From Magnetospirillum sp. ME-1 (GTDB taxonomy: Bacteria > Pseudomonadota > Alphaproteobacteria > Rhodospirillales > Magnetospirillaceae), in contig NZ_CP015848.1 of NCBI RefSeq assembly GCF_002105535.1, positions 1 through 64,000 of the forward strand: a DNA stretch of 64,000 nucleotides, written 5' to 3'. The notes below the pieces were generated by a model. It ran no database searches. It was not told where the DNA came from and was given only the letters and a program-made list of their open reading frames with translations. The translations under genes were made by a program, and so were the position numbers. Positions 50,167 through 59,167 of this stretch are shown here, piece by piece (the stretch's first letter is position 1; each line of letters starts with the position of its first letter).

Positions 50167-52518
50167 ATGGAGTTCTTTCGCCGCCTGACCTTCCTGGTCT
50201 GCGCTCCCGCTTTCGATACCGACGACCTGGAAGGCGTGCGGGTCCAGCAGATCATTACCGAGGTGGAGCGCCTGGGCTTCGAGGTGGTCCGCGCCCGGCG
50301 CATCGAGGACGCCGAGATCGCGGTGCAGACCGACGCCGCCATCGGCTGCGTGCTGGTGGACTGGGAGAAGGGCGGCAAGGGGGCGGAAGCCACCGAGCTG
50401 ATCAACCTGATGCGCCGGCGCGGCCTGGAGATGCCCATCGTCATCCTGGTGCGCGGCGAGCGCTTCGAGGACATTCCCGTCGACGTGCTGGACTACATCG
50501 ACGGCTACGTCTTCCTGGCCGAGGAGACGCCGGAATTCATCGCCAAGAATCTGGTCAGCCGCTTAAAGCAGTTCGCCGAGACCCTGAAGACCCCGTTCTT
50601 CGGCGCCCTGGTGGATTACGCCGAGGAAGGCAACCAGCTGTGGACCTGTCCCGGCCACAACGGCGGCATCTTCTACAACCGCAGCCCCATCGGGCGGATC
50701 TTCGTCGAACATCTGGGCGAGGCGGTGTTCCGCGACGATCTCGACAATTCCGTCCTCGAGTTGGGCGACCTTCTGACCCACGAAGGCCCGGCGCTGCAGG
50801 CCCAGAAGGAGGCCGCCAAGATCTTCGGGGCGGAAAAGACCTATTTCGTGCTGAACGGCACCTCGGCCTCCAACAAGATCGTGCTGTCGGCCCTGGTGGC
50901 CGAGGACGACCTGGTGCTGTTCGACCGCAACAACCACAAGGCGGCCCATCACGGCGCCCTGCTGCTGGGCGGCGGCATTCCCATCTTCCTGGAAACCGAC
51001 CGCAACGCCATGGGCATGATCGGCCCCATCTTCACCGATGCCTTCGACGAGCAGGCCATCCGCGAGAAGATCAGGACCAATCCCCTGGTCAAGGACCCGG
51101 ACGCCTGGACCAAGCCCCGCCCCTTCCGGGTGGCGGTGATCGAGCAGTGCACCTATGACGGCACCATCTACAACGCCGAGCGCATCCTCGAACGCATCGG
51201 GCACCTGTGCGACTACATCCTGTTCGACGAGGCCTGGGCGGGCTTCCTCAAGTTCCATCCCCTGTTCAAGGGCTGCTACGGCATGGGGCTGAAGGACCGG
51301 CTGGACGGGAATTCGCCCGGCATCATCTCGACCCAGTCCACCCACAAGCAGATGGCCGGCTTCTCCCAGGCGTCGCAGATCCACGTGCGCGACCGCCACA
51401 TCAAGGGCCAGAGCCGCCGCATCGAGCATCGCCGCTTCAACGAGACGTTCATGCTGCACGCCTCGACCTCGCCGTTCTATCCGCTGTTCGCCTCGCTGGA
51501 CGTGGGCGCCCAGATGATGCGCGGCCGCTCGGGCGAGGTGCTGTGGGACGACACCATCGATCTGGGCATCGAGCTCAGAAAGAAGGTCCGCGCCATCAAG
51601 CGGGAATTCGGCGAGAAGGAAAAGGACCCGGCCCGCCACTGGTTCTTCGAGCCCTTCGTCCCCGACGTGGTGCCCGAACCCGGCGGCGGCAAGACCCTGG
51701 TGGCCTGGGAGGACCTGCCCACCGAGACCATCGCGTCCGACGCCCGTTTCTGGGAATTCACCCCCGGCGCCCAGTGGCACGGCTTCCGGCACGTGACCCG
51801 GCCGGGCTACGCCATGACCGACCCCAACAAGCTGACCCTGATCACGCCCGGCTTCGACCGCAAGACCGGGGCCTATGCCGATTACGGCATTCCCGCCCCC
51901 GTGGTCGCCCAGTACCTGCGCGAAAACCGGGTGGTGCCGGAAAAGAACGACCTCAATTCCATGCTGTTCCTGCTGACCCCGGGCGTGGAATCCAGCAAGG
52001 CCGGTACCCTGCTCAGCGCCCTGGTGGCCTTCAAGCGCCGTCACGACGACAACGCCCTGCTGGACGACGCCGTGCCCGAATTCGTGCACAAGCGGCCGCA
52101 GCGCTATCGCGGCTTGCGCATCCAGGACCTGTGCGCCGAGATGCACGCCTTCTTCCGCGAGCGCAACGTCAGCGCGCTGCAGCGCGCCCAGTTCGCGCCC
52201 GAACATCGCCCCAACATGGTGATGCGCCCCAACGACGCGGTGCGCATGCTGACCCGCAACCAGGTGGACTACCTGCCCATCGACCAGATCGAGGGCCGTA
52301 TCGCCACCACGCTGTGGGTGGTCTATCCCCCCGGCATCGCCACCATCATTCCCGGCGAGCGCCTGTGCGAACGGGCCAGACCCATGCTGGACTACCTCAA
52401 GATGTTCGAGCGGAGCGCCAATCTGTTCCCCGGCTTCGAAGCCGAAATCCAGGGGCTCTACCGCGAGATCGAGGCCGACGGGTCGATCCGCTTCTACACC
52501 TACGTGGCCAAGGAGTAA
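50167..52518 (+). CDS. Orn/Lys/Arg decarboxylase (fold I)
   Basis: 783 aa from the ATG at 50167 (TTGGAGCGCCCC upstream). The N-terminal wing domain is followed by the PLP domain with LWTCPGHNGG, VLNGTSASNKIVLSALVAED, FDEAWAGFLKFHPLF and STQSTHKQMAGFSQASQIH, where the Lys binds PLP. It matches biodegradative lysine, ornithine or arginine decarboxylases of the LdcI/SpeF/AdiA type. The exact substrate cannot be told. It could take part in acid resistance or polyamine synthesis. Confidence 0.92.
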   Translation: MEFFRRLTFLVCAPAFDTDDLEGVRVQQIITEVERLGFEVVRARRIEDAEIAVQTDAAIGCVLVDWEKGGKGAEATELINLMRRRGLEMPIVILVRGERFEDIPVDVLDYIDGYVFLAEETPEFIAKNLVSRLKQFAETLKTPFFGALVDYAEEGNQLWTCPGHNGGIFYNRSPIGRIFVEHLGEAVFRDDLDNSVLELGDLLTHEGPALQAQKEAAKIFGAEKTYFVLNGTSASNKIVLSALVAEDDLVLFDRNNHKAAHHGALLLGGGIPIFLETDRNAMGMIGPIFTDAFDEQAIREKIRTNPLVKDPDAWTKPRPFRVAVIEQCTYDGTIYNAERILERIGHLCDYILFDEAWAGFLKFHPLFKGCYGMGLKDRLDGNSPGIISTQSTHKQMAGFSQASQIHVRDRHIKGQSRRIEHRRFNETFMLHASTSPFYPLFASLDVGAQMMRGRSGEVLWDDTIDLGIELRKKVRAIKREFGEKEKDPARHWFFEPFVPDVVPEPGGGKTLVAWEDLPTETIASDARFWEFTPGAQWHGFRHVTRPGYAMTDPNKLTLITPGFDRKTGAYADYGIPAPVVAQYLRENRVVPEKNDLNSMLFLLTPGVESSKAGTLLSALVAFKRRHDDNALLDDAVPEFVHKRPQRYRGLRIQDLCAEMHAFFRERNVSALQRAQFAPEHRPNMVMRPNDAVRMLTRNQVDYLPIDQIEGRIATTLWVVYPPGIATIIPGERLCERARPMLDYLKMFERSANLFPGFEAEIQGLYREIEADGSIRFYTYVAKE

Positions 52519-52586
52519 CCCCACTCGACTTAGGACTTGGTTTCTCGCATCATCGCGCCACCACATTCACATTGGAGTAAGTCACC

Positions 52587-52760
52587 ATGGCCGACGAGAA
52601 CTTGAGCCCCGGCAACATCGCCAAGGCGCTGGGCGTGTCCGACGGCAAGGTGAAGAAGGCCATCAAGGACCTGGGCCTGGAACCCGCCGCCAAGCGCGGC
52701 GTGTGCAGCTTCTACGCCCCCGACCAGGTGGCCAGGATCAAGGCGGCGGTCGGGGCTTAA
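52587..52760 (+). CDS. Small HTH DNA-binding-like protein, 57 aa
   Basis: The ATG at 52587 follows TTGGAGTAAGTCACC. The sequence LSPGNIAKALGVSDGKVKKA then IKDLGLEPAAKRGVCSFYAP is a compact winged or MerR-like HTH. It ends 6 bp before the Crp-family gene. It lies between that gene and the decarboxylase and may be a regulator or a nucleoid-associated small protein. Confidence 0.8.
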   Translation: MADENLSPGNIAKALGVSDGKVKKAIKDLGLEPAAKRGVCSFYAPDQVARIKAAVGA

Positions 52761-52766
52761 GGGGCC

Positions 52767-53429
52767 ATGGCCGCGCCCGGTCCCGAGGACTGGACCCGCT
52801 CGGTTCCCGCCCTTGGCCAGTTGGACGATGCCACCCGCGAGCGGCTGCGGGCCATCAGCCGCCGCGCCGCCCTGCCCGCCGGTACCAAGGTGTTCGGCGA
52901 GGGCAGCCCCTGCCAGGCCTATCTGATCCTGCTGGCGGGCGAGGTGCGGGTGCAGAAGGTGGCGGAATCGGGCCGCGAGATCGTCCTTTACCGCGTCGGC
53001 GCGGGCGAGACCTGCATCGTCACCACCGCCTGCCTGATGAGCGGGGTGGATTACGACGCCGAGGGCGTGGCCGAGAGCGACGTCACCGCCCAGGTCCTGC
53101 CCGCCCCGGCTTTCCGCGAGCTGCTGGGCCGCTCGGAAAGCTTCCGCGACTTCGTGTTCCGCGCCTACGGCACGCGTATTTCCAGCCTCTTGATGCTGAT
53201 CGACGAGGTGGCGTTCGGACGCATGGACCGCCGCCTCGCCGCCTGCCTGCTGGCGCGGGCCAAGGGAACCGGCACGGTGACCGCCACCCATCAGGATCTG
53301 GCGGTGGAACTGGGCAGCGCCCGAGAAGTGGTGAGCCGCCTGCTCAAGGATTTCGAGCGCCGGGGCTGGGTCGCCCTGGCGCGGGGCAGCGTGACGCTGC
53401 TCGATGCCGCCGCCTTGGGCGAAAATTAG
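52767..53429 (+). CDS. Crp/Fnr-family transcriptional regulator
   Basis: 220 aa. Cyclic-nucleotide-binding-type beta-barrel (AYLILLAGEVRVQKVAESGR) and a C-terminal winged HTH (THQDLAVELGSAREVVSRLL). It lacks the N-terminal Cys cluster of FNR. The downstream DUF2892 gene 92 bp away may be a target, as such pairs are common. Confidence 0.9.
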   Translation: MAAPGPEDWTRSVPALGQLDDATRERLRAISRRAALPAGTKVFGEGSPCQAYLILLAGEVRVQKVAESGREIVLYRVGAGETCIVTTACLMSGVDYDAEGVAESDVTAQVLPAPAFRELLGRSESFRDFVFRAYGTRISSLLMLIDEVAFGRMDRRLAACLLARAKGTGTVTATHQDLAVELGSAREVVSRLLKDFERRGWVALARGSVTLLDAAALGEN

Positions 53430-53521
53430 CAAAGTGTGTGACTAGGTCACCGACACGCCGGTCCCTCCTTCCTATTCTGCCGTCCAGTTCCCTTGGCAGA
53501 ACCTTTCGAGGAGTGGATGAC

Positions 53522-53710
53522 ATGAACAAGAACGTCGGCGGCATCGACCGCATCCTGCGCATCGTGGCGGGTCTGGTCCTGATCGGCCTGACCCTGGCCG
53601 GTATCATCGGCCTGTGGGGCTGGATCGGCGTGGTGCCGCTGGCCACCGCCGCCATCGGCTGGTGCCCGGCCTACCTGCCCTTCGGCATCAAGACCTGCAA
53701 GACCGGCTGA
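53522..53710 (+). CDS. DUF2892 (YgaP-type) inner-membrane protein
   Basis: 62 aa. MNKNVGGIDRILRIVAGLVL, a second hydrophobic helix and the end AIGWCPAYLPFGIKTCKTG are typical of the DUF2892 family, with conserved Cys residues. The family is often linked to sulfur or redox regulators. A GC-rich hairpin follows the stop. Confidence 0.92.
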   Translation: MNKNVGGIDRILRIVAGLVLIGLTLAGIIGLWGWIGVVPLATAAIGWCPAYLPFGIKTCKTG

Positions 53711-53726
53711 TTTCTTCCGGTCGGGC

Positions 53727-53750
53727 GGCCGGCGGCTTCCACCGCCGGCC
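53727..53750. terminator. GC-rich stem-loop between convergent genes
   Basis: A 9-bp inverted repeat GGCCGGCGG / CCGCCGGCC with a 6-nt loop after the DUF2892 stop. There is no T-tract, so termination is uncertain. Confidence 0.35.
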
Positions 53751-53760
53751 GGTCCCACCC

Positions 53761-53820
53761 GTCACGCCGTGATCTCGCCGGTCATACCGTGATCTCGCCC
53801 GTCATACCGTGATCTCGAAG
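53761..53820. repeat. Three tandem 20-bp copies at the 3' end of the STAS gene
   Basis: GTCAxxCCGTGATCTCGxxx occurs three times in a row (53761, 53781, 53801). The last copy contains the STAS gene's stop codon and its final codons; the other two lie downstream. It looks like a local duplication of the gene end. Confidence 0.8.
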
Positions 53821-54107
53821 GTGTCGCCGGCCTCGGTGAGTTCCAGCAGGCGCTTCACCCCGCTTTGCGGCCGGGCCAGGCTCATGGAGGCTCCGGCACG
53901 GTCCAGTTCCTCCTGGGCGATGTAAAGCAGCCCCAATCCCACCGAATCGATGTGGCTCAAGGCCGACAGGTCGAACACCACCTTGGCCTTGCCGACCCCG
54001 TCCAGATCGCGCAGCAGGACCGCGAAGGTATCGTTGGCGGCGAAATTCAGCTGTCCCTGAAGGGCGACGGTGACGGCCTGGCCGTTTTTGGCGACGTTGT
54101 ACTGCAT
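53802..54107 (-). CDS. STAS-domain anti-sigma factor antagonist-like protein
   Basis: 101 aa from the ATG at 54107 (GAGGAAAATC upstream). It has VALQGQLNFAANDTFAVLLR and VFDLSALSHIDSVGLGLLYI with a conserved Ser in the DSVGLG block, which is the phosphorylation site in SpoIIAA-like proteins. It is upstream in transcription of nothing else in the window and is 29 bp after the MCP stop, so the two are probably co-transcribed. A kinase partner is not present. Confidence 0.9.
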   Translation of the reverse strand: MQYNVAKNGQAVTVALQGQLNFAANDTFAVLLRDLDGVGKAKVVFDLSALSHIDSVGLGLLYIAQEELDRAGASMSLARPQSGVKRLLELTEAGDTFEITV

Positions 54108-54136
54108 GATTTTCCTCCCCAATGGAAAGTCGTCGG

Positions 54137-56113
54137 TTACTGCCGGACCCGGACCAGGAAGCGGTCGGTCTCGGCGGTCAGGGTCTCCACCACCTGGGTC
54201 AGACTCTTGGCGCTCCAGATCACGCGGACCGTGCCGGCGCAGGTCTGGGCGGACGAGCGCGACAGGTCACCCACATTGGCCGAGACGGACTTCGCCTGAC
54301 GGGCCACTTCGTCGATGTCGTCGGCGATTTCGCGGGTGGCGGCCTCCTGCTCCTGCACCGCCCCGGCGATGGCCGCCGAGACCTCGTCCAGGGACTTGAT
54401 GATATCGACCACGGCGGTGATGGCGTCGGCCATGCTGTGGGACGAGGCCTGGACCTCGCCCACCTGGCGGGCGATCTCCTCGGTGGCCCTGGCGGTCTGG
54501 TTGGCCAGGGTCTTCACCTCGCCCGCCACCACGGCGAAGCCCTTGCCCGCCTCGCCCGCCCTGGCCGCCTCGATGGTGGCGTTGAGCGCCAGCAGGTTGG
54601 TCTGCGACGCGATGTCGTTGATCAGCTTGACCACCTCGCCGATGGACTGCACCGAATTGGCCAGCCCGCCCATCTGCCGGGCGGTGGCGTTGACGTCTTC
54701 CACCGTGCGCCGGGCGATGTCGGTGGAATTGGCCACCTGCCGGGCGATCTCGTTGATGGCCAGGGCCAACTGGCGGGTGGCCTCGGCGGCGCCGGTGGCC
54801 CGTTCGGTGGTGATGCGCACCGCGTCGCCCACGTCCAGCGACCGCGAACCGCTGCGTTCCGAGCGCCCGGCCATGACCTGGGCGGTCTGGCGGATGCCGC
54901 CGGTGGCGCGCTCGACCTCGGCCACCTTGCTTTTGACGCTGGCCTCGAAATCGTCGGCCAAGGCCATCAGGGCGGCGGCCTTCTCCTCCTCGGAACGGAT
55001 GCGTTCGGCCTCGCGCGCCTCGCGCATCCGGTCGGCCTCGACCATGACGTCGTGGAAGACCTGGACGGCGCGGGCCATCTCGCCCACCTCGTCGTGGCGG
55101 TCCTGGGCGGGAATGGCGGCGTCCTTGTCGCCGGCGGCCAGGGCCTTCATCACCTCGGCCATGCGCTTGACGGGCCGCTCGATGGAAGCCCCCAGCCACA
55201 GCCCCAGGGTCAGGATCAGGACGAAACCGCCCACCATCACGATATCCAGGGTCCAGACGGCGGCGTGCCCGACCTCGGCGGCCTTGGCTTCGGCGGCGAG
55301 GGCCGCGTTCCGGGAATCGGCCACCATGGAGGCCAGCACACCTTCAAGCCAGTCCTTGTGGACGGCGATCATCTCGCGCTCCAGTCCGGCGACGGCGTCG
55401 ATACCGGCGGCGGCGGCGCTGAAATCGCGGTGATAGCGGTCCAGGCCTTCCCCCAGCTGCGCCCGCTCGGCCGGCCCGAGGCCGCTGGCCGGCAAGGCCT
55501 TGGCGAAGGCGGCCACCAGACCGTCCAGCTCGGCCCGGTCCGCCGGCTGGCGGCGTAGAAGGAAATTCTTCTCGGCCCGGCGCATCTGCAGCACCAGAAT
55601 GGTCAGGTCCGGCAGATCGCGGGCCTTCAGCACCTTTTCCATGTCCAGCGCCGAGCCCCTGAGCGCGCCCAGCAGCCCGAGCTGGTCGGAGAAGCCCACC
55701 TTGCGCTGGGTCTCGACCATGGCGGCGAAGGCGCGGCCGTAACGCTCGGCGCCGTCCTTGACCTTGGCGATCAGCTCGGGCCGGGGCGGCCCGTCGCCGG
55801 GCAGCACGGCGGCCATGCGGTCGAGGGCCGCAAGGGCCTCGCCCACGTGGCGGGGTTGCTTGGCGGCGGAATCCTCGTCATGGCGCAGCAGGAAGTTCTT
55901 TTCCTGGCGCCGCGCCTGCAGCAGGGCGATGTCCACCTGATCCGTGAGCGTCATCACCGTCCGGAAGGAATCGGCTTCGCGGCGGGCGGCGTCTTCGCGC
56001 TGGCGGCTGTTCCACAGCAGCAGTGCCGCCGCCAGAAACACCAGACCCGCCATGACCACCAGGGATGCAACCTGACGCCGCAGCGCCAATCGGGAGAGAA
56101 GGCGTTCCATCAT
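54137..56113 (-). CDS. Methyl-accepting chemotaxis protein with helical bimodular-type sensor
   Basis: 658 aa. Membrane helix at about 15-37, a long periplasmic helical region with two similar RRxEKNFLLR blocks (typical of HBM sensors), a second membrane helix at about 290-312, HAMP and a signalling domain with the hairpin tip [21 protein letters not shown]. No C-terminal pentapeptide for CheR binding. Ligand unknown; HBM sensors bind small organic acids. The STAS gene follows. Confidence 0.93.
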   Translation of the reverse strand: MMERLLSRLALRRQVASLVVMAGLVFLAAALLLWNSRQREDAARREADSFRTVMTLTDQVDIALLQARRQEKNFLLRHDEDSAAKQPRHVGEALAALDRMAAVLPGDGPPRPELIAKVKDGAERYGRAFAAMVETQRKVGFSDQLGLLGALRGSALDMEKVLKARDLPDLTILVLQMRRAEKNFLLRRQPADRAELDGLVAAFAKALPASGLGPAERAQLGEGLDRYHRDFSAAAAGIDAVAGLEREMIAVHKDWLEGVLASMVADSRNAALAAEAKAAEVGHAAVWTLDIVMVGGFVLILTLGLWLGASIERPVKRMAEVMKALAAGDKDAAIPAQDRHDEVGEMARAVQVFHDVMVEADRMREAREAERIRSEEEKAAALMALADDFEASVKSKVAEVERATGGIRQTAQVMAGRSERSGSRSLDVGDAVRITTERATGAAEATRQLALAINEIARQVANSTDIARRTVEDVNATARQMGGLANSVQSIGEVVKLINDIASQTNLLALNATIEAARAGEAGKGFAVVAGEVKTLANQTARATEEIARQVGEVQASSHSMADAITAVVDIIKSLDEVSAAIAGAVQEQEAATREIADDIDEVARQAKSVSANVGDLSRSSAQTCAGTVRVIWSAKSLTQVVETLTAETDRFLVRVRQ

Positions 56114-56250
56114 GCCTCTCCTGCCGGCTTACCGGCCCACATCGTAGGTGTTTTCCACTATATCCCTAAGGCGTATCCATATCAACTTTAGGATATGTGA
56201 ATTTACGCGAGGGTCAGGCGTGCGGCTGTTCGAACAAAATTTCTTCGGGG

Positions 56251-56269
56251 CTGCGAATTGTCAATGCGG
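56251..56269 (+). promoter_or_regulatory. First copy of a 19-bp element
   Basis: CTGCGAATTGTCAATGCGG, repeated identically at 56472-56490 in front of ccoG. It lies upstream of an orphan terminator and may drive a small RNA. TTGTCAA within it is a short palindrome. The protein that binds is unknown. Confidence 0.5.
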
Positions 56270-56284
56270 CCGAGCCCAGGCTTG

Positions 56285-56450
56285 CCTAGCCTGAGAGAAC
56301 CTCCCGGACGGCGAACGGCGGAAGGCTTAAGCCCCCATCCACCCTTTCCGCCGCTTCCATCCCGGATGACCGGCTGACGCCTCGCCCTCCCTTGGCGTCA
56401 TTATGACAAGGCCGCTGAACGCTCCCCGTCGGCGGCCTTGTTCTTTTTTC
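56285..56450 (+). ncRNA. Possible small RNA ending in an intrinsic terminator
   Basis: No coding frame lies on the plus strand here, yet a strong terminator (56406-56450) is present. The 19-bp element at 56251 sits upstream, as its copy does before ccoG. A transcript of roughly 150 nt is inferred. The 5' end is a guess. Confidence 0.3.
56406..56450 (+). terminator. Orphan intrinsic terminator
   Basis: ACAAGGCCGC (56406-56415) pairs with GCGGCCTTGT (56432-56441) and is followed by TTCTTTTTTC. It is a textbook rho-independent terminator for a plus-strand transcript, although no plus-strand gene precedes it within 2.6 kb. Confidence 0.85.
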
Positions 56451-56471
56451 TATAAAAATTCCAGACCGGCT

Positions 56472-56490
56472 CTGCGAATTGTCAATGCGG
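56472..56490 (+). promoter_or_regulatory. Second copy of the 19-bp element, upstream of ccoG
   Basis: It is identical to 56251-56269 and lies 58 bp before the ccoG start, where promoter or activator sites are expected. It could be a binding site for the nearby FNR-like protein, though it does not match TTGAT-N4-ATCAA. Confidence 0.5.
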
Positions 56491-56547
56491 GCGGACCAGT
56501 GCTCCTCCTAGGTTTGGCCGGCCCAATCCAAGAGGAGAGCCTCCCCC

Positions 56548-57993
56548 ATGTCGATGATCGGCAAGACGCCCGAGCCGTCCCCGGCCTGCCCCTCGACTCC
56601 GGCCTATGCCGCCTCGGCCAAGGTCCAGCCGCGCGGGGTGAAGGGGCGGTTCCGCAGCCTGAAATGGTGGGCCAGCGCCCTGCTGCTGGCCTATTGGCAT
56701 CTGGCGCCCTTCATCCGCTGGGATCGCGGCCCCGGCGCGCCATCCCAAGCCATCCTGGCCGACATGGCCGGACGGCGGGGCTATTTCTTCTTCATCGAGA
56801 TCTGGCCGCAGGAGGTCTATTTCCTGACCGGCCTGCTGTTCATGGCGGCCATCGCCCTGTTCCTGATGACCTCGCTGGTGGGGCGCGTCTGGTGCGGCTT
56901 TCTGTGCTGGCAGACGGTCTATACTGATCTGTTCGTGGCGGTGGAGCGTCTGGTGATCGGCGAGCGCAACCAGCGCATTGCCTTCGAGCGCGCGCCCCTG
57001 ACGGCGGGCAAGCTGGCCAGGAAGGCGGTGGTCAACGCCTTGTGGCTGGCCATCGCGGGCGCCTGCGGCATCGGCTTCACGCTGTATTTCGGCGACGCCT
57101 TCGAGCAACTGCGCGACATCTTCACCGGCGAGGCCAGCACCGCCACCTATGGCGCCATCGCCGTGGTGGGGGGCCTTTGCTTCCTGCTGGCCGGCTATGC
57201 CCGCGAGCAGGTGTGCATCTATATGTGCCCCTATGCCCGCTTCCAGTCGGCCATGTTCGACGAGCATTCGCTGATCATCTCCTACGAGGCGTGGCGGGGC
57301 GAGGCGCGCGGCCCGGCCCCCGCCGACCGCGACTTCAGCGGACGCGGCCATTGCGTCGATTGCCTGGCCTGCGTCCAGGCCTGCCCCACCGGCATCGACA
57401 TCCGCAACGGCAACCAGTTGGCCTGCATCGGCTGCGGGCTGTGCATCGACGCCTGCAACCAGGTGATGGACCGCTTCAAGCTGCCGCGCGGGCTGGTGTC
57501 CTACGATTCCTCGGCCAATCTGGCGGCCAGGGGCGAGAACCGCCAGGGTGGGCTGCGCCTGTTGCGCCCGCGCACGCTGGCCTATGGCGGCATCCTGGCG
57601 CTGGTCGCCGCGGTGATGCTGGGCCGGCTGGTGTCGCGCCCCGACGTGGACGTCAACGTGCTGCACGAGCGCTCGCCGCTGTTCGTGCAGATGTCGGACG
57701 GCAGCATCCGCAACGGCTACGCCTACAAGGTGCTGAACATGAAGGGCGAGGAGCGCGGCTTCACCCTGCGGCTGGACGGCGACGCGGGCGGCACCATCTC
57801 GGTGGTGGGCGGCGAGAGCGACGCCAAGGCGGTCGAATTGCGGGTGCCCCGCGATTCGGTGGGCGACTTCCGCCTCTACGTCACCCTGCCCGCCGACAAG
57901 GTGGCGTCGCGCAAGATGCCGCTCACCTTCGTGCTGTCGGGCCCGGGCCGCGAAGTCAGGACCGAGACCCTGTTCGCCGGGCCGGAGAGGTAG
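56548..57993 (+). CDS. ccoG: Cytochrome c oxidase accessory protein CcoG
   Basis: 481 aa with AGAGGAGAG upstream. Several membrane helices, a membrane motif VWCGFLCWQTVYTDLFVAVE, and two 4Fe-4S type clusters (CVDCLACVQACPTGIDI and CIGCGLCIDACNQVMD). The C-terminal periplasmic Ig-like domain is present. CcoG (FixG/RdxA) reduces copper for cbb3 oxidase assembly. No ccoNOQP genes are in the window. Confidence 0.96.
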   Translation: MSMIGKTPEPSPACPSTPAYAASAKVQPRGVKGRFRSLKWWASALLLAYWHLAPFIRWDRGPGAPSQAILADMAGRRGYFFFIEIWPQEVYFLTGLLFMAAIALFLMTSLVGRVWCGFLCWQTVYTDLFVAVERLVIGERNQRIAFERAPLTAGKLARKAVVNALWLAIAGACGIGFTLYFGDAFEQLRDIFTGEASTATYGAIAVVGGLCFLLAGYAREQVCIYMCPYARFQSAMFDEHSLIISYEAWRGEARGPAPADRDFSGRGHCVDCLACVQACPTGIDIRNGNQLACIGCGLCIDACNQVMDRFKLPRGLVSYDSSANLAARGENRQGGLRLLRPRTLAYGGILALVAAVMLGRLVSRPDVDVNVLHERSPLFVQMSDGSIRNGYAYKVLNMKGEERGFTLRLDGDAGGTISVVGGESDAKAVELRVPRDSVGDFRLYVTLPADKVASRKMPLTFVLSGPGREVRTETLFAGPER

Positions 57994-57998
57994 AAGGC

Positions 57999-58694
57999 CT
58001 AGCCCTCGCCGGCGATGGCGTCCAACTGGCCGAGATCGCGCCGAAAGACGTTCGGCGCGGTCTCGGTCACCACGCCGGAGCGCTTGAACTCCGCCACCAC
58101 CCGGCTGGCGGTCTCGGGCGTGATGCCCAGCAGGGCTCCCAAATCCTCGCGCCCGAACAGCCGGCACTCGGGCATGGTTTCCGGGGCCAGCAGGCGGAAC
58201 AGCCGGGCGATGCGCTGCCGGGCGCTGCCGGTGGACAATTCGCGGGTGCATTCATGCGAGCGCTGCACCGCGTCGTGCCACTTCTTCATGAGCTGGCGGT
58301 GCAGCTTCGGCGTCAGGCGGCTGACCACGTCGCGGGGAATGCGGCAGACCTTGGCCGGCGACAGCGCCACCGCCGTGTGCTCGTAAGATTCGGCCACCGT
58401 GGCCTCCAGCCCGGCCACATCGCCCTGGCCCAGCAGACTGACGATGCGGTGGCTGCCGTCGGGCAGGTACTGTTCCAGCTTGAACAGGCCCTCGCGCACG
58501 GTGAAGACGTGCCCGGCCGCCTGACCCGCCTGATAGAGCGCGCCCCCGGCGGCGAGGCGGATATCCTCGATAGGCAGGTGGATGATGCCGAAATCCTCGC
58601 CCTTGAGGTCGGCGAACAGCACCAGGTCGCGGATGGAGCATTGCTCGCACGAGGCCAGCCCGCGCCAGGCCGCCTCGATCTCGTGGTCACGCAT
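57999..58694 (-). CDS. Crp/FNR-family regulator with partial Cys cluster
   Basis: 231 aa from the ATG at 58694. N-terminal SCEQCSIRDLVLFADL has two Cys at the positions of an FNR cluster but no third Cys in the next ten residues. The barrel (GLFKLEQYLPDGSHRIVSLL) and HTH (GREDLGALLGITPETASRVV) are typical. Other Cys occur at about 114, 144 and 173. It could be an FNR/FixK variant sensing oxygen or redox. It is convergent with ccoG and follows the YeeE genes. Confidence 0.88.
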   Translation of the reverse strand: MRDHEIEAAWRGLASCEQCSIRDLVLFADLKGEDFGIIHLPIEDIRLAAGGALYQAGQAAGHVFTVREGLFKLEQYLPDGSHRIVSLLGQGDVAGLEATVAESYEHTAVALSPAKVCRIPRDVVSRLTPKLHRQLMKKWHDAVQRSHECTRELSTGSARQRIARLFRLLAPETMPECRLFGREDLGALLGITPETASRVVAEFKRSGVVTETAPNVFRRDLGQLDAIAGEG

Positions 58695-58753
58695 GAAGGC
58701 AATCCCTGTTGGGCGGACAGGATAGCCCGGCAAGCCCACTGGGCGGAAACAGT

Positions 58754-59167
58754 TTATCCTTTGCCGCCCAGACGGGAGATTCCCAGCAAACCGGCGACGA
58801 AGCCCGCCACGAACACCAGCGCGGCGGGATTTTGCGCCGACACCGCCAGGGCCGGCGCCGGGCACAGCCCCGCCAGCCCCCAGCCGGCTCCGAAAATGGC
58901 CGACCCGGCCACCAGCCGGACATCGATGCGCGTGGGCGGCGATGGCGGGCAGTCGGGGCTCAGCAGAGCGCGGCCCCGGCGGCGGACCAGCCAATGCCCC
59001 AGGGCGGCGACGGCCACCGCGCCGCCCATGGTGGCGGTCAGCCGGGGGTCCCAATGCCCGAAGAAATCCAGGAAGCCGACCACCTTGGCGGGGTCGGTCA
59101 TGCCCGACAGGGCCAGCCCGGCCCCGAACACCACACCGCACAGCAGGAAGACCAGCGCCCGGCTCAT
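58754..59167 (-). CDS. YeeE/YedE-family half transporter
   Basis: 137 aa. Membrane helices with FLLCGVVFGAGLALSGMTDP and GSAIFGAGWGLAGLCPAPAL, which carry the conserved Cys of the second half of YeeE/YedE thiosulfate or sulfur transporters. It overlaps the preceding half gene (ATGA). The two make a split pair that is common in proteobacteria. Confidence 0.9.
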   Translation of the reverse strand: MSRALVFLLCGVVFGAGLALSGMTDPAKVVGFLDFFGHWDPRLTATMGGAVAVAALGHWLVRRRGRALLSPDCPPSPPTRIDVRLVAGSAIFGAGWGLAGLCPAPALAVSAQNPAALVFVAGFVAGLLGISRLGGKG

